Shown piece after piece: positions 7,001 to 16,804 of a stretch of 64,000 bases of DNA. The notes under the pieces are model-generated. The model made no database searches, was not told the DNA's origin, and saw only the letters and a program-made list of their open reading frames with translations. Source of the DNA: Sphingobium sp. 15-1. Lineage in GTDB: Bacteria > Pseudomonadota > Alphaproteobacteria > Sphingomonadales > Sphingomonadaceae. Every line of letters starts with the position of its first letter. The stretch's first letter is position 1. The stretch covers positions 2,046,001-2,110,000 of the forward strand of contig NZ_JABXJG010000001.1 in assembly GCF_013375535.1 (NCBI RefSeq), in the 5' to 3' direction. Position numbers and translations under genes: made by a program.

Positions 7001-8284
7001 CTAACGAACAGCGGTGCGGGCGCTGTTCAGATCATGCACCACGGCCGCTCGCCGGGCGGGCGTCCGCGCAGGCGGCCTGCGGGTCAGCCGCTCCACCGCA
7101 TTCTCGACCAACAGGCGCAACCCTTCCTCGCTCAGCAACCCGCCCCGGATCAGGCAGCGATCGATCAACACCCGGCGGAAGGCCGAATAAAGCGCCATGT
7201 CCGGCGCACCCGGCGCGGACCAGAATTCGTCCAGCGACCGTTTATGCACCACGCCCGGCACCTTGTAGACCGCATGGCCCAGCACGACGACCGGCTTCCC
7301 GGCATTCAGCGCCAGCGTGCCCACGGTGCTGTTGACCGTGACCACGCCCAGCGAATGGCCGACCACCTCGGCAATGTCCCAGTCCGCCAGATAATATACC
7401 CGGTCGCCCACGCCATAATGCGCCGCCAGCCGCCGCGTCAGCCGCCCCCAAGCGACCAGCCCGGGATCGAGCGGATGCCGCTTCACCACCAAAGCGGTAT
7501 TGGCCGGGGCGTGCGCGGCAAAGCTCTTGATCACGAAGCGCAACGCCGCCCGCATCGTGCCGAAGGGCGAATGGACGCGGATCTGATAATCGGAATCCAG
7601 TTGCAGCGGCAAAGTGAAATAGGGCCGGTCCTTGACCTTCGCCCATTCCTCCCGCGACCTGCGCCGCTCGGTCTGGCGCAGGTTCAGCTTCTTGAACCAG
7701 CCCACCGTCTCCCAGAGGAAGCTGTTGGGCCGGTGCGTCCGGTAGAAGGGAAAGGCAGGCCGCATCAGCGCCGACGCCATGCCGTTGCGCCCGGTGTTGA
7801 AGGCGCGCTGGCGGAAGGTGGAGGGGATTTGCGGCTCCAGGCCATTCTCCTCCGGCGGCAGGGTCTTCGCCTGCTCCAGAAACCATTCGGGGTCGAGCGG
7901 CAGGGTCGAATTGCCGTTCACCCCATCTTCCTGCAAGGTCAGGAAATCGGGGCGGATATAGCCCTCCTCCACCACATGGACGCGCAGGTTGCGCAGCCGC
8001 GCCATCTTGTGCGCGGAATCATGATAGGGTCGGCAATCGCCATAGAGGATCAGGTCGGTCACGCCATGGCTGACGATATGATCGTCGAAGAAAAGCGGCC
8101 AGTTGCGGAAGGTGCCGCGATAGTCGGTCGCGCCCTCGCCCGGCCAGTCGACCTTGTCGCCGCCATTGATGTTGATGCGCAGCGCCCGGTGCCCCCGCGC
8201 CCGCAGCGCATCGGCCAGCATCGCGAAATAGGGGCCATGCGGTCCCTGAAGGAAGAGGAAGGTCTTGGCGGACACGTCAACCAT
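7001..8284 (-). CDS. kpsS: KpsS-like capsular polysaccharide Kdo transferase
   Basis: 427 residues matching the KpsS/LipB capsule family, which adds the first beta-Kdo to phosphatidylglycerol to start the capsule lipid linker. Segments seen are FLFLQGPHGPYFAMLADALR at the N-terminus, VVEEGYIRPDFLTLQEDGVN, PSTFRQRAFNTGRNG, VVKRHPLDPGL and VVTVNSTVGTLALNAGKPVV, the last two forming the usual nucleotide-sugar side. The start overlaps the 3' end of kpsC by 8 bases (ATGGTTGA). No kpsMTED export genes lie in this window, so the glycan it serves is not defined here. Confidence 0.88.
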   Translation of the reverse strand: MVDVSAKTFLFLQGPHGPYFAMLADALRARGHRALRININGGDKVDWPGEGATDYRGTFRNWPLFFDDHIVSHGVTDLILYGDCRPYHDSAHKMARLRNLRVHVVEEGYIRPDFLTLQEDGVNGNSTLPLDPEWFLEQAKTLPPEENGLEPQIPSTFRQRAFNTGRNGMASALMRPAFPFYRTHRPNSFLWETVGWFKKLNLRQTERRRSREEWAKVKDRPYFTLPLQLDSDYQIRVHSPFGTMRAALRFVIKSFAAHAPANTALVVKRHPLDPGLVAWGRLTRRLAAHYGVGDRVYYLADWDIAEVVGHSLGVVTVNSTVGTLALNAGKPVVVLGHAVYKVPGVVHKRSLDEFWSAPGAPDMALYSAFRRVLIDRCLIRGGLLSEEGLRLLVENAVERLTRRPPARTPARRAAVVHDLNSARTAVR

Positions 8285-9911
8285 GGAAATACTCGGCGGA
8301 CAAGGTCATAAATCTCTGCAACTTCCCCTGTAAAGTGCGCAGGCGGATTAACCATGACGCCCGAGACGGCGCCCCGCTTGCCAAACGCTCCACCATGATT
8401 TCAGGTCCGCAAGGCAGGCGGGTGACCGGGTCCAGATACCGTGGATAGAGAATCAAGGCGCCCGCGACAAGCTGATCCAGGGTGAGCCGACGACCGCGCC
8501 GTCCATTGGGCGCGGCGAGATCCCGGGTCAGCCCCCAGCCCGCATAGAAAGGCATGCCGTGGACCGTGACGGGCCGGTCGCGCATCAGCGCCTCGAACCC
8601 GGTCAGGGAGGAGAGCACATGCACCTCATCCACCGCCTGCACCAGCGCCATCAGCGGCGATCCGGTGTCGATGGCGTCGGCCAGGGCGAGCACCGTGGCG
8701 TCGCTCAGATGGCCCTTGCGCAGCCCCGCCTGCACATCGGGATGGGGGCGATAAACGATGAAGGCATCCGGCTCGGCGGCGCGCACCCGCTGCAACAGGT
8801 CCAGATTGCCCGTCACGCCCGCGCCGCCATATTCGACCGACAGATCATCCTCGACCTGCCCCACGGCCAATACCGTCCGGCGCCCCTGGGGCAGATCGAT
8901 CATCCGCCCCATATCCTTGCCATATTTGGTGACGCCTGAAGCCCGGATCATGGCCCGCAGGCGCGCCGCCCGCTGCTCCAGCGCCGGGGTAAAGCCCTGG
9001 GTCGCCAGCAGCTTTTCCATGTCGCTTGGGAAGCGCGCATCATAATAGATGCCCGACCGGTCGATCACCACAGACCCCGGCGGATGCAGCGCCGCCCCCA
9101 ATCCCTTCGACCGGAGGAAGCCGTCCTCGACCTTGGCGACGGTCACGCCCCGCCGCCGCGCTTCATCCATCGCGGCGGACGGCACCCGCGAGGGCCAGAC
9201 CGCCAGCGCGCCGCCTTGCCTGACCGCCCGCCGCAGTCCCCTGTCCGGCGACAGGAAGGGCGGCGAGCGAACCCCATCCCACAGAAAATAACGGATCGCC
9301 TCCCGCTTCCAGAAGGCCATGCCGCAGGCCACCGCTATGCCGTGATTGCCGTCCAGATGCCGTCGCCAGTCGGCAAGCTGCGCCACGGCATGCAGGGCAT
9401 CGACCGGCTCGCCGCTGAAACAGTCGCGATAGCGGGCCGACGCCACCGCCGACCGGGCCGCCTCCCGCAACACCTCCGCCGCGACCGGACGCGAATCCAC
9501 CCCATAGACCGGCACGCCCAGCAAGCCCGCAATGATCGCCAGTTCGTCATCCGCCCCCGCATGCACGGACCGCGCACCGGCAACCGCCGCCCAAAGGTCG
9601 ACAGGCGACGGCAGCTCACGACCCGCAATGCCATTCCTTGGCCGACCACCCCCAACAATGCCGATTTCCTGCGCGGAAAGCCCTTCCAGCGCTTCCGGCG
9701 GTACGGCTATCCCGGCCCGCGCCACCAGCCTGATCCCTTCCGGCCTGTGGCCCCAGAAAGCGCCGCCCACCCGCGCCTCGGCCATGGCCTCCAGCACAGC
9801 GTCGGCCACGACGACGGGCGCGTCCCCGGCCTGGCGCGGATGGCTGATCGCGGCCGTCGCCGCCTTGATGCCCGGAAAGGGGGGAGAGCGCAGAAAAGCT
9901 GGCGCGTTCAC
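8277..9911 (-). CDS. kpsC: KpsC-like capsule Kdo transferase with reduced N-terminal half
   Basis: 544 residues. The C-terminal part (about 235-530) is a good KpsC catalytic module: VEDGFLRSKGLG (261-272), DRSGIYYDARFPSDME, GQVEDDLSVEYGG, VYRPHPDV, SSLTGFEAL and PFYAGWGLT. Classical KpsC proteins are about 670 residues with two such modules. Here the first half is only about 200 residues and keeps fragments (FWGHRPEGI, HAGADDELAIIAGLLGVPVYG) without a second VEDGF-type active-site block. It may add only one linkage type. It is upstream of and overlapping kpsS in the same operon. The ATG start is the first plausible one. Confidence 0.85.
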   Translation of the reverse strand: MNAPAFLRSPPFPGIKAATAAISHPRQAGDAPVVVADAVLEAMAEARVGGAFWGHRPEGIRLVARAGIAVPPEALEGLSAQEIGIVGGGRPRNGIAGRELPSPVDLWAAVAGARSVHAGADDELAIIAGLLGVPVYGVDSRPVAAEVLREAARSAVASARYRDCFSGEPVDALHAVAQLADWRRHLDGNHGIAVACGMAFWKREAIRYFLWDGVRSPPFLSPDRGLRRAVRQGGALAVWPSRVPSAAMDEARRRGVTVAKVEDGFLRSKGLGAALHPPGSVVIDRSGIYYDARFPSDMEKLLATQGFTPALEQRAARLRAMIRASGVTKYGKDMGRMIDLPQGRRTVLAVGQVEDDLSVEYGGAGVTGNLDLLQRVRAAEPDAFIVYRPHPDVQAGLRKGHLSDATVLALADAIDTGSPLMALVQAVDEVHVLSSLTGFEALMRDRPVTVHGMPFYAGWGLTRDLAAPNGRRGRRLTLDQLVAGALILYPRYLDPVTRLPCGPEIMVERLASGAPSRASWLIRLRTLQGKLQRFMTLSAEYFHG

Positions 9912-10010
9912 GAAAAAAGCCGTCCCCTGCCCCGTCCAGTCCCCGAGCGATGCTTTCCGCCGCCAAAAAAACCCGTCACATCAGCTTCTTGCGCGCCCAA
10001 TGGGAGGACG

Positions 10011-11309
10011 TCAAGCAAAGGCCGAAGCCGTCATTTCATGCAGCATATCGGCCACAATATCGAAATAGGCATCCCATGTCGGCGCCCGCCAACCTGCGAT
10101 CCGCGCCAGTTGCGCCGCTCGCTCCGGCGAATCCGGTCTGCTATAAGCCTCGATGGCCCTCAGCCAGCCCAGACCGTCCAGCGGATCGAGATAATCCGGC
10201 GCCTCCCCGCCGACCTCCCGATGCGCGACGATGTCGCTGCAGATCACGGGCACGCCCGCCGACAGGGTCTCGATCACCGGCATGCCATAGCCTTCCTCGA
10301 AGGAGGGCATCAGCATCGCCCGCGCCCCCGCGACCAGCGCGTTCATTGCATTGTCGGGCACGCTGCCCGCCTCTATCACATGGCCGCGCAGGATTTCGGC
10401 GCGCTCCAGCATGTCGACGACATTCTCATTCTCCCAGCCGCGCCGTCCGATCAGCACCAGCACCGGCGCCTGATCGCCCAGCCTTTCCACCAGCCGCCGC
10501 CAGATGTTCAGCAGCAACAGATGGTTCTTTCGCGGCTCGATGGTCGAAATATAGACGAAATAGGGCCGCTCCGGCACCTCATGGCCGCCCTCCACCACCA
10601 TGTCCGGCGCATCGGCCCCGAAATGCGCCACCCGGATCACCCGCCCGTCCAGCCCGCGCTTGAGATGCGGCGCCAGCGCATCGATGGTCGCCTGGCTGTT
10701 GCCGATAATCCCGTCGGCATAGCGGTCGATCGTCCGCACCCGCTTCAAATGCTCCTCCGCGCCCTGAGGCCGGGCGAATTCGGGATGGGTGAGCGGGATC
10801 ACGTCATGCACCAAAGTCACGAAGCGCGCGCCCTCCGCCCGCAGGATCGCGCCGACCTGATCGGCGTCGTCCAGATGATGCGGCGACACCTGCAAATAGA
10901 TGCGCGGCCCCTCCGCCACCGGCACCGGGCGGGGCCGCAAGGCGATCAGATGGCGGATCACCGCCGCCTTGCTCTCCTTTTCATCCACCGGCCCCTTGTT
11001 GCGCCAGCGCGCCGCCGTGAACGCCAGGAACTGGCGCACCGCCGCATCCTTCAGCCGTCCATAATAGCCGCCCGCCGGATGCACGGCGGCAAAGGCGAGC
11101 CGTTCCGGCATCCGCTCCAGCAATTCGCGGGCATAGGTGAACTCGACCCGGTCGATCCCGGTCGGCGCGGCATGGAAACTGCGCGAGAGCAACCGCGAAA
11201 TGTCGAGGATCACCTCGGCAGGCCGTTCGCCACCGGCAAAGCGCCGGCTCTCCCGCTTGGAACGCAGCGCCAGCCGCGCACCGGGAGCCTTGAAGGGCTT
11301 GAGCGCCAT
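10011..11309 (-). CDS. glycosyltransferase family 4
   Basis: 432 residues. An N-terminal acceptor domain (ILDISRLLSRSFHAAPTGID) is followed by a C-terminal GT4 donor domain with YISTIEPRKNHLLLLNIWRR, VLIGRRGWENENV and PSFEEGYGMPVIETLSAG, which carries the E-x7-E pair. This subtype is common in lipopolysaccharide O-chain and exopolysaccharide loci and is often annotated as a mannosyltransferase; that substrate is not proven here. It is on the same strand as kpsC, about 100 bases upstream, so may belong to the same unit. It follows the HIT gene by 30 bases. Confidence 0.87.
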   Translation of the reverse strand: MALKPFKAPGARLALRSKRESRRFAGGERPAEVILDISRLLSRSFHAAPTGIDRVEFTYARELLERMPERLAFAAVHPAGGYYGRLKDAAVRQFLAFTAARWRNKGPVDEKESKAAVIRHLIALRPRPVPVAEGPRIYLQVSPHHLDDADQVGAILRAEGARFVTLVHDVIPLTHPEFARPQGAEEHLKRVRTIDRYADGIIGNSQATIDALAPHLKRGLDGRVIRVAHFGADAPDMVVEGGHEVPERPYFVYISTIEPRKNHLLLLNIWRRLVERLGDQAPVLVLIGRRGWENENVVDMLERAEILRGHVIEAGSVPDNAMNALVAGARAMLMPSFEEGYGMPVIETLSAGVPVICSDIVAHREVGGEAPDYLDPLDGLGWLRAIEAYSRPDSPERAAQLARIAGWRAPTWDAYFDIVADMLHEMTASAFA

Positions 11310-11339
11310 GTCAGAGCGCTTTCATCGGGATTGGCCGCA

Positions 11340-11780
11340 TCAGAACTGGGCGCGAATCTCTTCGGCCAGCGCCTGCAAGGCCGCAGGGTCAGCGAAATCG
11401 CCCTGCGCATGGGCGACGAAGTTGCGCGGCTGCCCCTCCCAGCGCGGCACGATATGGACATGCAGGTGGAACACCGTCTGCCCGGCGGGGGCGCCGTTGA
11501 ACTGCGCGACGTGGATGCCGTCGGGGTCCAGCGCCTTGCGGGTGGCGATGGCGACCTTCTTCACCGTCGCCATCACCTGCGCCAGCGCCTCATCCTCGAC
11601 CTCCAATATGTTGCGCGCCTTCGACCATTTGGAAATGACCAGGCTGTGCCCCTTGGACTGCGGCTGGATGTCCAGGAAAGCGTAGCTATGCTCATCCTCA
11701 TAGAGCTTGGTCGAAGGGATTTTTCCCTGAAGGATCAGGGCAAAGACATTGCCCTCGTCATAGGTGCCGTCGAGGCTCAT
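11340..11780 (-). CDS. HIT family nucleotide hydrolase
   Basis: 146 residues with the histidine triad HLHVHIVP (H105, H107, H109), the nucleophile loop of nucleoside-phosphate hydrolases such as Ap4A or AMP-lysine hydrolases. The N-terminal FALILQGKIPSTKLYEDE and LDIQPQSKGHSLVISK blocks are typical of the bacterial HinT-like branch. The ATG is preceded by TTAAGGAAGCGC, a good ribosome site. It is 9 bases downstream of the CoA-transferase B gene, so likely cotranscribed with it. The cellular substrate is unknown. Confidence 0.9.
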   Translation of the reverse strand: MSLDGTYDEGNVFALILQGKIPSTKLYEDEHSYAFLDIQPQSKGHSLVISKWSKARNILEVEDEALAQVMATVKKVAIATRKALDPDGIHVAQFNGAPAGQTVFHLHVHIVPRWEGQPRNFVAHAQGDFADPAALQALAEEIRAQF

Positions 11781-11789
11781 CGCGCTTCC

Positions 11790-12423
11790 TTAAGCCAGAT
11801 AATGCGCACTGGTCTTAGCGGCGACTTCCTCCGCCGTCACGCCCGGAGCGAGCTCGACGAGGCGGAACGGGCTGTCATGGTCCGACCGCTGGAACACGCA
11901 AAGGTCGGTGACGATCATGTCGACCACATTCTTGCCGGTCAGAGGCAGGGTGCAGGCGGGGATGAACTTGGGGCTGCCGTCCTTGGACGTATGCTCCATG
12001 ACGACGATGATCTTCTTGACGCCCGCGACCAGATCCATCGCGCCGCCCATGCCCTTGATCATCTTGCCGGGGATCATCCAGTTGGCGATGTCGCCATTTT
12101 CCGCCACTTCCATCGCGCCCAGCACGGTCAGGTCGATATGCCCGCCCCGGATCATCGCGAAGCTGTCGGCGCTGGAAATAGACCGACTGCGGCAATTCGC
12201 TGATCGTCTGCTTGCCCGCGTTGATCAGGTCCGGGTCTTCCTCCCCCTCGAACGGGAAAGGCCCGATGCCCAGCATGCCATTCTCCGACTGGAGCGTCAC
12301 TTCCACGCCCGCCGGTATATGGTTCGCCACCAGCGTCGGAATGCCGATGCCCAGGTTCACATAGAAACCGTCCTGCAATTCCTTCGCCGCACGCGCGGCC
12401 ATCTCATCTCTGGTCCAGGCCAT
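11790..12423 (-). pseudogene. scoB: 3-oxoacid CoA-transferase subunit B, frameshifted
   Basis: Reads in one frame from ATG 12423 for about 83 residues (including catalytic-Glu block [13 protein letters not shown]47) up to ELPQSVYF. It then continues correctly only in another frame ([20 protein letters not shown] to TSAHYLA, stop at 11790). At about 12172-12178 the coding strand reads TATTTCCAGCGCC where family logic needs Y-F-S-S-A, consistent with loss of two bases (TC) from TATTTCTCCAGC. Apart from this lesion every family block is present, so the event is recent or a sequencing error. The unit would pair with ScoA to move CoA from succinyl-CoA to acetoacetate. The start overlaps the scoA stop (TAATG). 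Confidence 0.85.
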
Positions 12424-13133
12424 TATGCAGCCTCCCTCTGGCGAACGGTGCGGAATTCGATCTTCTTCTCATAGGGGCTGCCTATGATCATGCGCTTGAC
12501 GTAAATGCCCGGCAGATGGATCGCATCGGGATCGAGGCTGCCGGTCGGCACCACCTCCTCGACTTCCGCGATGCAGACCTTCGCCGCCGTCGCCATGGGC
12601 TGGTTGAAGTTGCGCGCCGTCTTGCGGAAGATCAGATTGCCGCTCTCATCGGCCTTCCAGCCCTTGATGATGGCGACGTCCGCGAAGATGCCCCGCTCCA
12701 ATATATAATCCTGCCCGTCGAAATTCTTGACTTCCTTGCCCTCGGCCACGGCCGTTCCGACGCCGGTCTTGGTGTAGAAGCCCGGAATGCCCGCGCCGCC
12801 CGCCCGGCAGCGCTCCGCCAGCGTGCCCTGGGGGCAGAACTCCACCTCCAGCTCGCCCGCCAGATATTGCCGCTCGAACTCTTTATTCTCCCCGACATAG
12901 GAGGAGATCATCTTCTTCACCTGCCGCGTGCGCAGCAGCTTGCCCAGCCCCTCGCCGTCGATCCCGGCATTGTTGGAGGCGATGGTCAGATCCTTGACGC
13001 CCGAATCCCGGATCGCGTCGATCAGCCGCTCGGGAATCCCGCACAGCCCAAAACCGCCCGCGCACAGATGCATCCCGTCGAAGAGAAGCCCCTCCAACGC
13101 GCTCGCAGCATCAGGGTAGAGCTTGTTCACCAT
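12423..13133 (-). CDS. scoA: 3-oxoacid CoA-transferase subunit A
   Basis: 236 residues, family I CoA transferase alpha subunit. The nucleotide-binding glycine-rich block [50 protein letters not shown] and the C-terminal [12 protein letters not shown] are diagnostic. The start at 13133 is chosen because the coding strand shows AGGAGG seven bases before the ATG; an upstream in-frame start at 13193 lacks such a site. It would act with ScoB in ketone-body or acetoacetate use. Because scoB is frameshifted, ScoA may lack a functional partner. Confidence 0.93.
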   Translation of the reverse strand: MVNKLYPDAASALEGLLFDGMHLCAGGFGLCGIPERLIDAIRDSGVKDLTIASNNAGIDGEGLGKLLRTRQVKKMISSYVGENKEFERQYLAGELEVEFCPQGTLAERCRAGGAGIPGFYTKTGVGTAVAEGKEVKNFDGQDYILERGIFADVAIIKGWKADESGNLIFRKTARNFNQPMATAAKVCIAEVEEVVPTGSLDPDAIHLPGIYVKRMIIGSPYEKKIEFRTVRQREAA

Positions 13134-13221
13134 CGCAATCCTCCTGTCCGGGAATCCGCCCAAGGAAATAGGAGCAACCCGGCAAAGGGTCAATTTGCTG
13201 CGACAGCGAAAAACACGCTCC

Positions 13222-13307
13222 CGTGCTCCTGCGCAGGCAGGAGCCTAGTCCCGCCCTCGCGTGAACAGGCAACTTCCGAACTGGGCTCCTGCCTGCGCAG
13301 GAGCACG
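13222..13307. repeat. family A palindromic repeat, copy 1 (GTGCTCCTGCGCAGG type)
   Basis: Inverted arms GTGCTCCTGCGCAGGCAGG and its complement, each followed by CCCAGT-like bases, surround a variable loop. Further copies are at 27307, 29157, 34405, 36793, 40873 and 45490. It lies between two genes transcribed leftward (scoA and thiSG). Confidence 0.85.
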
Positions 13308-13320
13308 TCGGATCGGGAAA

Positions 13321-14322
13321 TCAGATCAGCCCGGCGAGCGGACTCGACGGATCGGCATACATGCGCTTGCCCATCCGCCCGGCGCGATAGGCCATGCGGC
13401 CCGCCTCAACCCCCGCCTTCATCGCGGCGGCCATCAGTACCGGGTCCTTCGCCTCGGCGATCGCCGTGTTCATGAGAACCCCGGTGCAACCCAGCTCCAT
13501 CGCCTCAGCCGCTTCCGAAGCCGTCCCCACGCCCGCATCGACCAGCACCGGCAGCTTGGTGCCCTCGACGATCAACCGGATCGTCACGCGATTCTGAATG
13601 CCCAGCCCCGACCCGATCGGCGCGCCCAGCGGCATGATCGCCACCGCGCCCGCATCCTCCAGCCGCTTCGCCGCGATCGGATCGTCGACGCAATAGACCA
13701 TCGGCTTGAAACCTTCCTTGGCCAGAACCTCGGTCGCCCGCAGCGTCTCCACCATGTCGGGATAGAGCGTCCGCGCCTCGCCCAGCACCTCCAGCTTGAT
13801 CAGCTCCCAGCCACCCGCTTCCCGCGCCAAGCGCAGCGTGCGGATCGCCTCCTCACCCGTAAAGCACCCCGCCGTATTCGGCAGATAGGTGATCTTCTTC
13901 GGATCGATGAAATCCGTCAGCATCGGCGCCTTGGGGTCCGACACATTGACCCGCCGCACCGCCACGGTGACGATCTCCGCCCCCGAAGCCGCGACCGCCG
14001 CCGCATTCTGCTCGAAATTCTTGTACTTGCCCGTGCCGACGATCAGCCGCGAGCGGAAGGTCTGCCCCGCGACGGTCCAGCTATCTTCGTCCACCGCCGA
14101 CACGTCGCCACCACCAACAAAGTGCACGATCTCCAGCTCGTCGCCATCCTCGACGCACACCTGCGCCAGCGTCGAGCGCGGCACCACCTCCAGATTGCGC
14201 TCCACCGCGACCTTTTCCGGCACGAAGCCCAGCTCGCTCGCCAGCTCCGCCAGCGTCAGCCCGGCGCGCACGCGGCGATGCTCGCCGTTGATATGGATGG
14301 AGACGGTTCCGTCGACGCTCAA
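13321..14322 (-). CDS. thiSG: ThiS-ThiG fusion: sulfur carrier plus thiazole synthase
   Basis: 333 residues. Residues 1-72 are a ThiS ubiquitin-like fold ([37 protein letters not shown]); 82-333 are ThiG, with Schiff-base lysine K176 in [22 protein letters not shown] and [18 protein letters not shown]. ThiG builds the thiazole phosphate of thiamin from deoxyxylulose-5-P, a glycine-derived imine and ThiS thiocarboxylate. Here the Gly-Gly that is normally the free C-terminus is internal (70-72) and followed by Asp. The start is TTG, with AGGA upstream; there is no in-frame ATG. It is divergent from aroQ. No TPP riboswitch was found in the 111-base gap. Confidence 0.93.
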   Translation of the reverse strand: MSVDGTVSIHINGEHRRVRAGLTLAELASELGFVPEKVAVERNLEVVPRSTLAQVCVEDGDELEIVHFVGGGDVSAVDEDSWTVAGQTFRSRLIVGTGKYKNFEQNAAAVAASGAEIVTVAVRRVNVSDPKAPMLTDFIDPKKITYLPNTAGCFTGEEAIRTLRLAREAGGWELIKLEVLGEARTLYPDMVETLRATEVLAKEGFKPMVYCVDDPIAAKRLEDAGAVAIMPLGAPIGSGLGIQNRVTIRLIVEGTKLPVLVDAGVGTASEAAEAMELGCTGVLMNTAIAEAKDPVLMAAAMKAGVEAGRMAYRAGRMGKRMYADPSSPLAGLI

Positions 14323-14433
14323 TGCTCTGTCCTGTCAAACAAGGTGTCTCGACTTGGCGCGACACGAAGGGCTAAAGATCAGCGCGCATATAGGGGCGGC
14401 ATGGCCCCGCAAGCAACATAAAGGGGGACCGTC

Positions 14434-14874
14434 ATGGCCGAAACGCGCAAAATCTATGTCCTGAACGGCCCCAACCTCAACATGCTGGGCACGCGGGAGC
14501 CGGAAATCTACGGCTATGACACGCTGGACGACATTGCCGAACGCATGGAAGACGCCGCCGGCCGCGCCCATGTGGAGATCGATTTCCGCCAGTCCAACCA
14601 TGAGGGCCACCTCATCGACTGGCTTCAGGAAGCCCATGCGGAGGGCGCCCACGCCGTCCTCCTCAACCCCGGCGGCCTCACCCACACGTCGATCGCGCTG
14701 CACGATGCGATCAAGGGCATCACGGTCCCGGTGATCGAAATCCACCTCTCCAACCCCCATGCGCGCGAGCCTTTCCGCCACAAAAGCTATGTCGGCATGG
14801 CGGCGAAGGGCACCATCGCGGGCTTCGGCGCCATGTCCTACATGCTGGCGCTCGAAGCCGCTCTCGAACTGTAA
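14434..14874 (+). CDS. aroQ: 3-dehydroquinate dehydratase, type II
   Basis: 146 residues, dodecameric type II dehydroquinase, third step of the shikimate pathway. The active-site lid [17 protein letters not shown] contains R21 and Y26; catalytic H104 is in [30 protein letters not shown] is the other conserved loop. A GGGGGA ribosome site precedes the ATG. It lies directly upstream of accB and accC, an arrangement common in proteobacteria, and probably shares their promoter. The shikimate link continues with the class II DAHP synthase at 25.9 kb. Confidence 0.96.
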   Translation: MAETRKIYVLNGPNLNMLGTREPEIYGYDTLDDIAERMEDAAGRAHVEIDFRQSNHEGHLIDWLQEAHAEGAHAVLLNPGGLTHTSIALHDAIKGITVPVIEIHLSNPHAREPFRHKSYVGMAAKGTIAGFGAMSYMLALEAALEL

Positions 14875-14957
14875 CTCGACGCACATAAGTTGCGCTCCGG
14901 CGCAAATGCGCATAGGCGCGACCGTCAGAAACGAAATTCACCGTCCAGGGACTGAAA

Positions 14958-15437
14958 ATGAACGACAAGGCTGAAAAGGGCGCGATGCAGGTGGACGTAC
15001 AACTGGTGCGCGATCTCGCCGCGCTGCTCGACGACACCAACCTGACGGAAATCGAGGTGGAGGACGGCGACCGCAAGATCCGCGTCGCCCGTAAGGTCAG
15101 CAACGGCAATGGCGCGCCCGCCTATATCGCCGCGCCTGCTCCGGCGGCCGTCGCGCCGGTCGCCGCTGCCGCTCCGGCCGCCGCCCCGGCCGAAGCGGTC
15201 GCCACCAACGCCATCCGTTCGCCCATCGTCGGCACCGCCTATCTGTCGGCCGAGCCGGGCGCCGCGCCCTTCGCCTCGGTCGGTTCGACCGTAAAGGCAG
15301 GCGACACCGTACTGATCGTGGAGGCGATGAAGGTCATGAACGCCATCACCGCGCCCAACGCCGGCACGGTCAAGGCCGTGCTGGTCGATAACGGCCAGCC
15401 GGTCGAATATGACCAGCCGCTGATCGTCATCGAATAA
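14958..15437 (+). CDS. accB: biotin carboxyl carrier protein of acetyl-CoA carboxylase
   Basis: 159 residues. An N-terminal segment (10-50) leads to an Ala/Pro-rich flexible linker (about 55-82) and the biotinyl domain. The biotin attachment motif is EAMKVMN with K125, and the domain shows the BCCP thumb region before it. It carries the carboxybiotin between AccC and AccAD in malonyl-CoA synthesis for fatty acids. Fourteen bases separate it from accC, so they form an operon. Confidence 0.96.
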   Translation: MNDKAEKGAMQVDVQLVRDLAALLDDTNLTEIEVEDGDRKIRVARKVSNGNGAPAYIAAPAPAAVAPVAAAAPAAAPAEAVATNAIRSPIVGTAYLSAEPGAAPFASVGSTVKAGDTVLIVEAMKVMNAITAPNAGTVKAVLVDNGQPVEYDQPLIVIE

Positions 15438-15451
15438 GGGCCGCTTCACAT

Positions 15452-16804
15452 ATGGCCATCGAAAAGCTGCTGATCGCGAACCGGGGCGAAATTGCGCTCC
15501 GCATCCACCGCGCCTGCCATGAAATGGGCATCAAGACGGTGGCGGTCCACTCGACCGCCGACGCCGACGCCATGCATGTGCGCCTTGCCGACGAAGCGAT
15601 CTGCATCGGGCCGCCCGCGGCGAAGGACAGCTATCTCAACATCGCCGCGATCATCTCCGCCGCCGAAATCTCCGGCGCGGACGCGATCCATCCCGGCTAT
15701 GGCTTCCTGTCGGAAAACGCGCAGTTCGCGGAAATCGTGGAGGCGCATAACCTCGCCTTCGTCGGCCCGAAGCCCGAACATATCCGCATCATGGGCGACA
15801 AGGTGGAAGCCAAGCGCACCGCAGGCGCGCTCGGCCTGCCGCTGGTCCCCGGCTCCGACGGCGCGCTCACCAGCGTCGAGGAAGCGAAGGAAGTGGCCGC
15901 GAAGATCGGCTATCCGGTACTGATCAAGGCCGCATCGGGCGGCGGCGGTCGCGGCATGAAGGTCGTGCCCTCCGAAGACCTGCTCGAAACGTCGATGAAG
16001 CAGGCTGGCAGCGAAGCCAAGGCCGCCTTCGGTGACGACACCGTCTATATGGAAAAATATCTGGGCAATCCCCGGCATATCGAATTCCAGGTCTTCGGTG
16101 ACGGCAAGGGCAACGCCATCCATCTGGGCGAGCGCGACTGCTCGCTCCAGCGCCGCCACCAGAAGGTGCTGGAGGAAGCCCCCTCCCCCGTCCTTTCCGC
16201 CGCCGAACGCGACCGAATGGGCGAAGTGGTGCGCAAGGCGATGGCCGACATGGGCTATCGCGGCGCGGGCACGATCGAATTCCTGTGGGAAGACGGCGAA
16301 TTCTACTTCATCGAGATGAACACCCGCCTGCAGGTGGAGCATCCGGTAACGGAGATGATCACCGGCCTCGACCTGGTCCGCGAACAGATCCGCATCGCGG
16401 AAGGCAAGCCGCTCTCAGTGGCCCAGGAAGACCTGCGCTTCACCGGCCATGCCATCGAATGCCGCATCAACGCCGAAGACCCCCGGACTTTCGCGCCCTC
16501 GCCGGGCACCGTCACCAGCTATCATGTGCCGGGCGGGATGCATGTCCGCGTCGATAGCGGGCTGTACCAGGGCTATAAAGTGCCGCCCTATTATGACAGC
16601 ATGATCGGCAAGCTGATCGTCTACGGCCGCACCCGCGAAGGCTGCATCATGCGCCTGAAGCGCGCTCTGGAGGAATATGTGATCGAGGGCATGAAGACCA
16701 CGATCCCGCTCCACCAGAAGCTGCTGACCGACCCGGATTTCCTCAACGGCGACTATACGATCAAATGGCTGGAAGAGTGGCTGGCGAAGGACGAAGCCCA
16801 GTGA
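15452..16804 (+). CDS. accC: acetyl-CoA carboxylase, biotin carboxylase subunit
   Basis: 450 residues, full length for AccC. ATP-grasp enzyme that carboxylates biotin on AccB using bicarbonate and ATP. It opens with [18 protein letters not shown], has the glycine-rich ATP lid [24 protein letters not shown], the metal and bicarbonate region [14 protein letters not shown], and [12 protein letters not shown]. It overlaps the next gene by four bases (GTGA). Confidence 0.97.
   Translation: MAIEKLLIANRGEIALRIHRACHEMGIKTVAVHSTADADAMHVRLADEAICIGPPAAKDSYLNIAAIISAAEISGADAIHPGYGFLSENAQFAEIVEAHNLAFVGPKPEHIRIMGDKVEAKRTAGALGLPLVPGSDGALTSVEEAKEVAAKIGYPVLIKAASGGGGRGMKVVPSEDLLETSMKQAGSEAKAAFGDDTVYMEKYLGNPRHIEFQVFGDGKGNAIHLGERDCSLQRRHQKVLEEAPSPVLSAAERDRMGEVVRKAMADMGYRGAGTIEFLWEDGEFYFIEMNTRLQVEHPVTEMITGLDLVREQIRIAEGKPLSVAQEDLRFTGHAIECRINAEDPRTFAPSPGTVTSYHVPGGMHVRVDSGLYQGYKVPPYYDSMIGKLIVYGRTREGCIMRLKRALEEYVIEGMKTTIPLHQKLLTDPDFLNGDYTIKWLEEWLAKDEAQ

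Noticed and set aside
9084..12203. 1039-codon open frame on the plus strand across kpsC, the glycosyltransferase and HIT genes
   Set aside because: It is the antisense shadow of three well-supported minus-strand genes. The translation is Arg/His/Pro/Gln-rich with no domain, as expected for high-GC complementary frames.
14323..14433. TPP riboswitch before thiSG
   Set aside because: The 111-base gap has no THI-box-like CTGAGA or paired helices in the right order on the minus strand.
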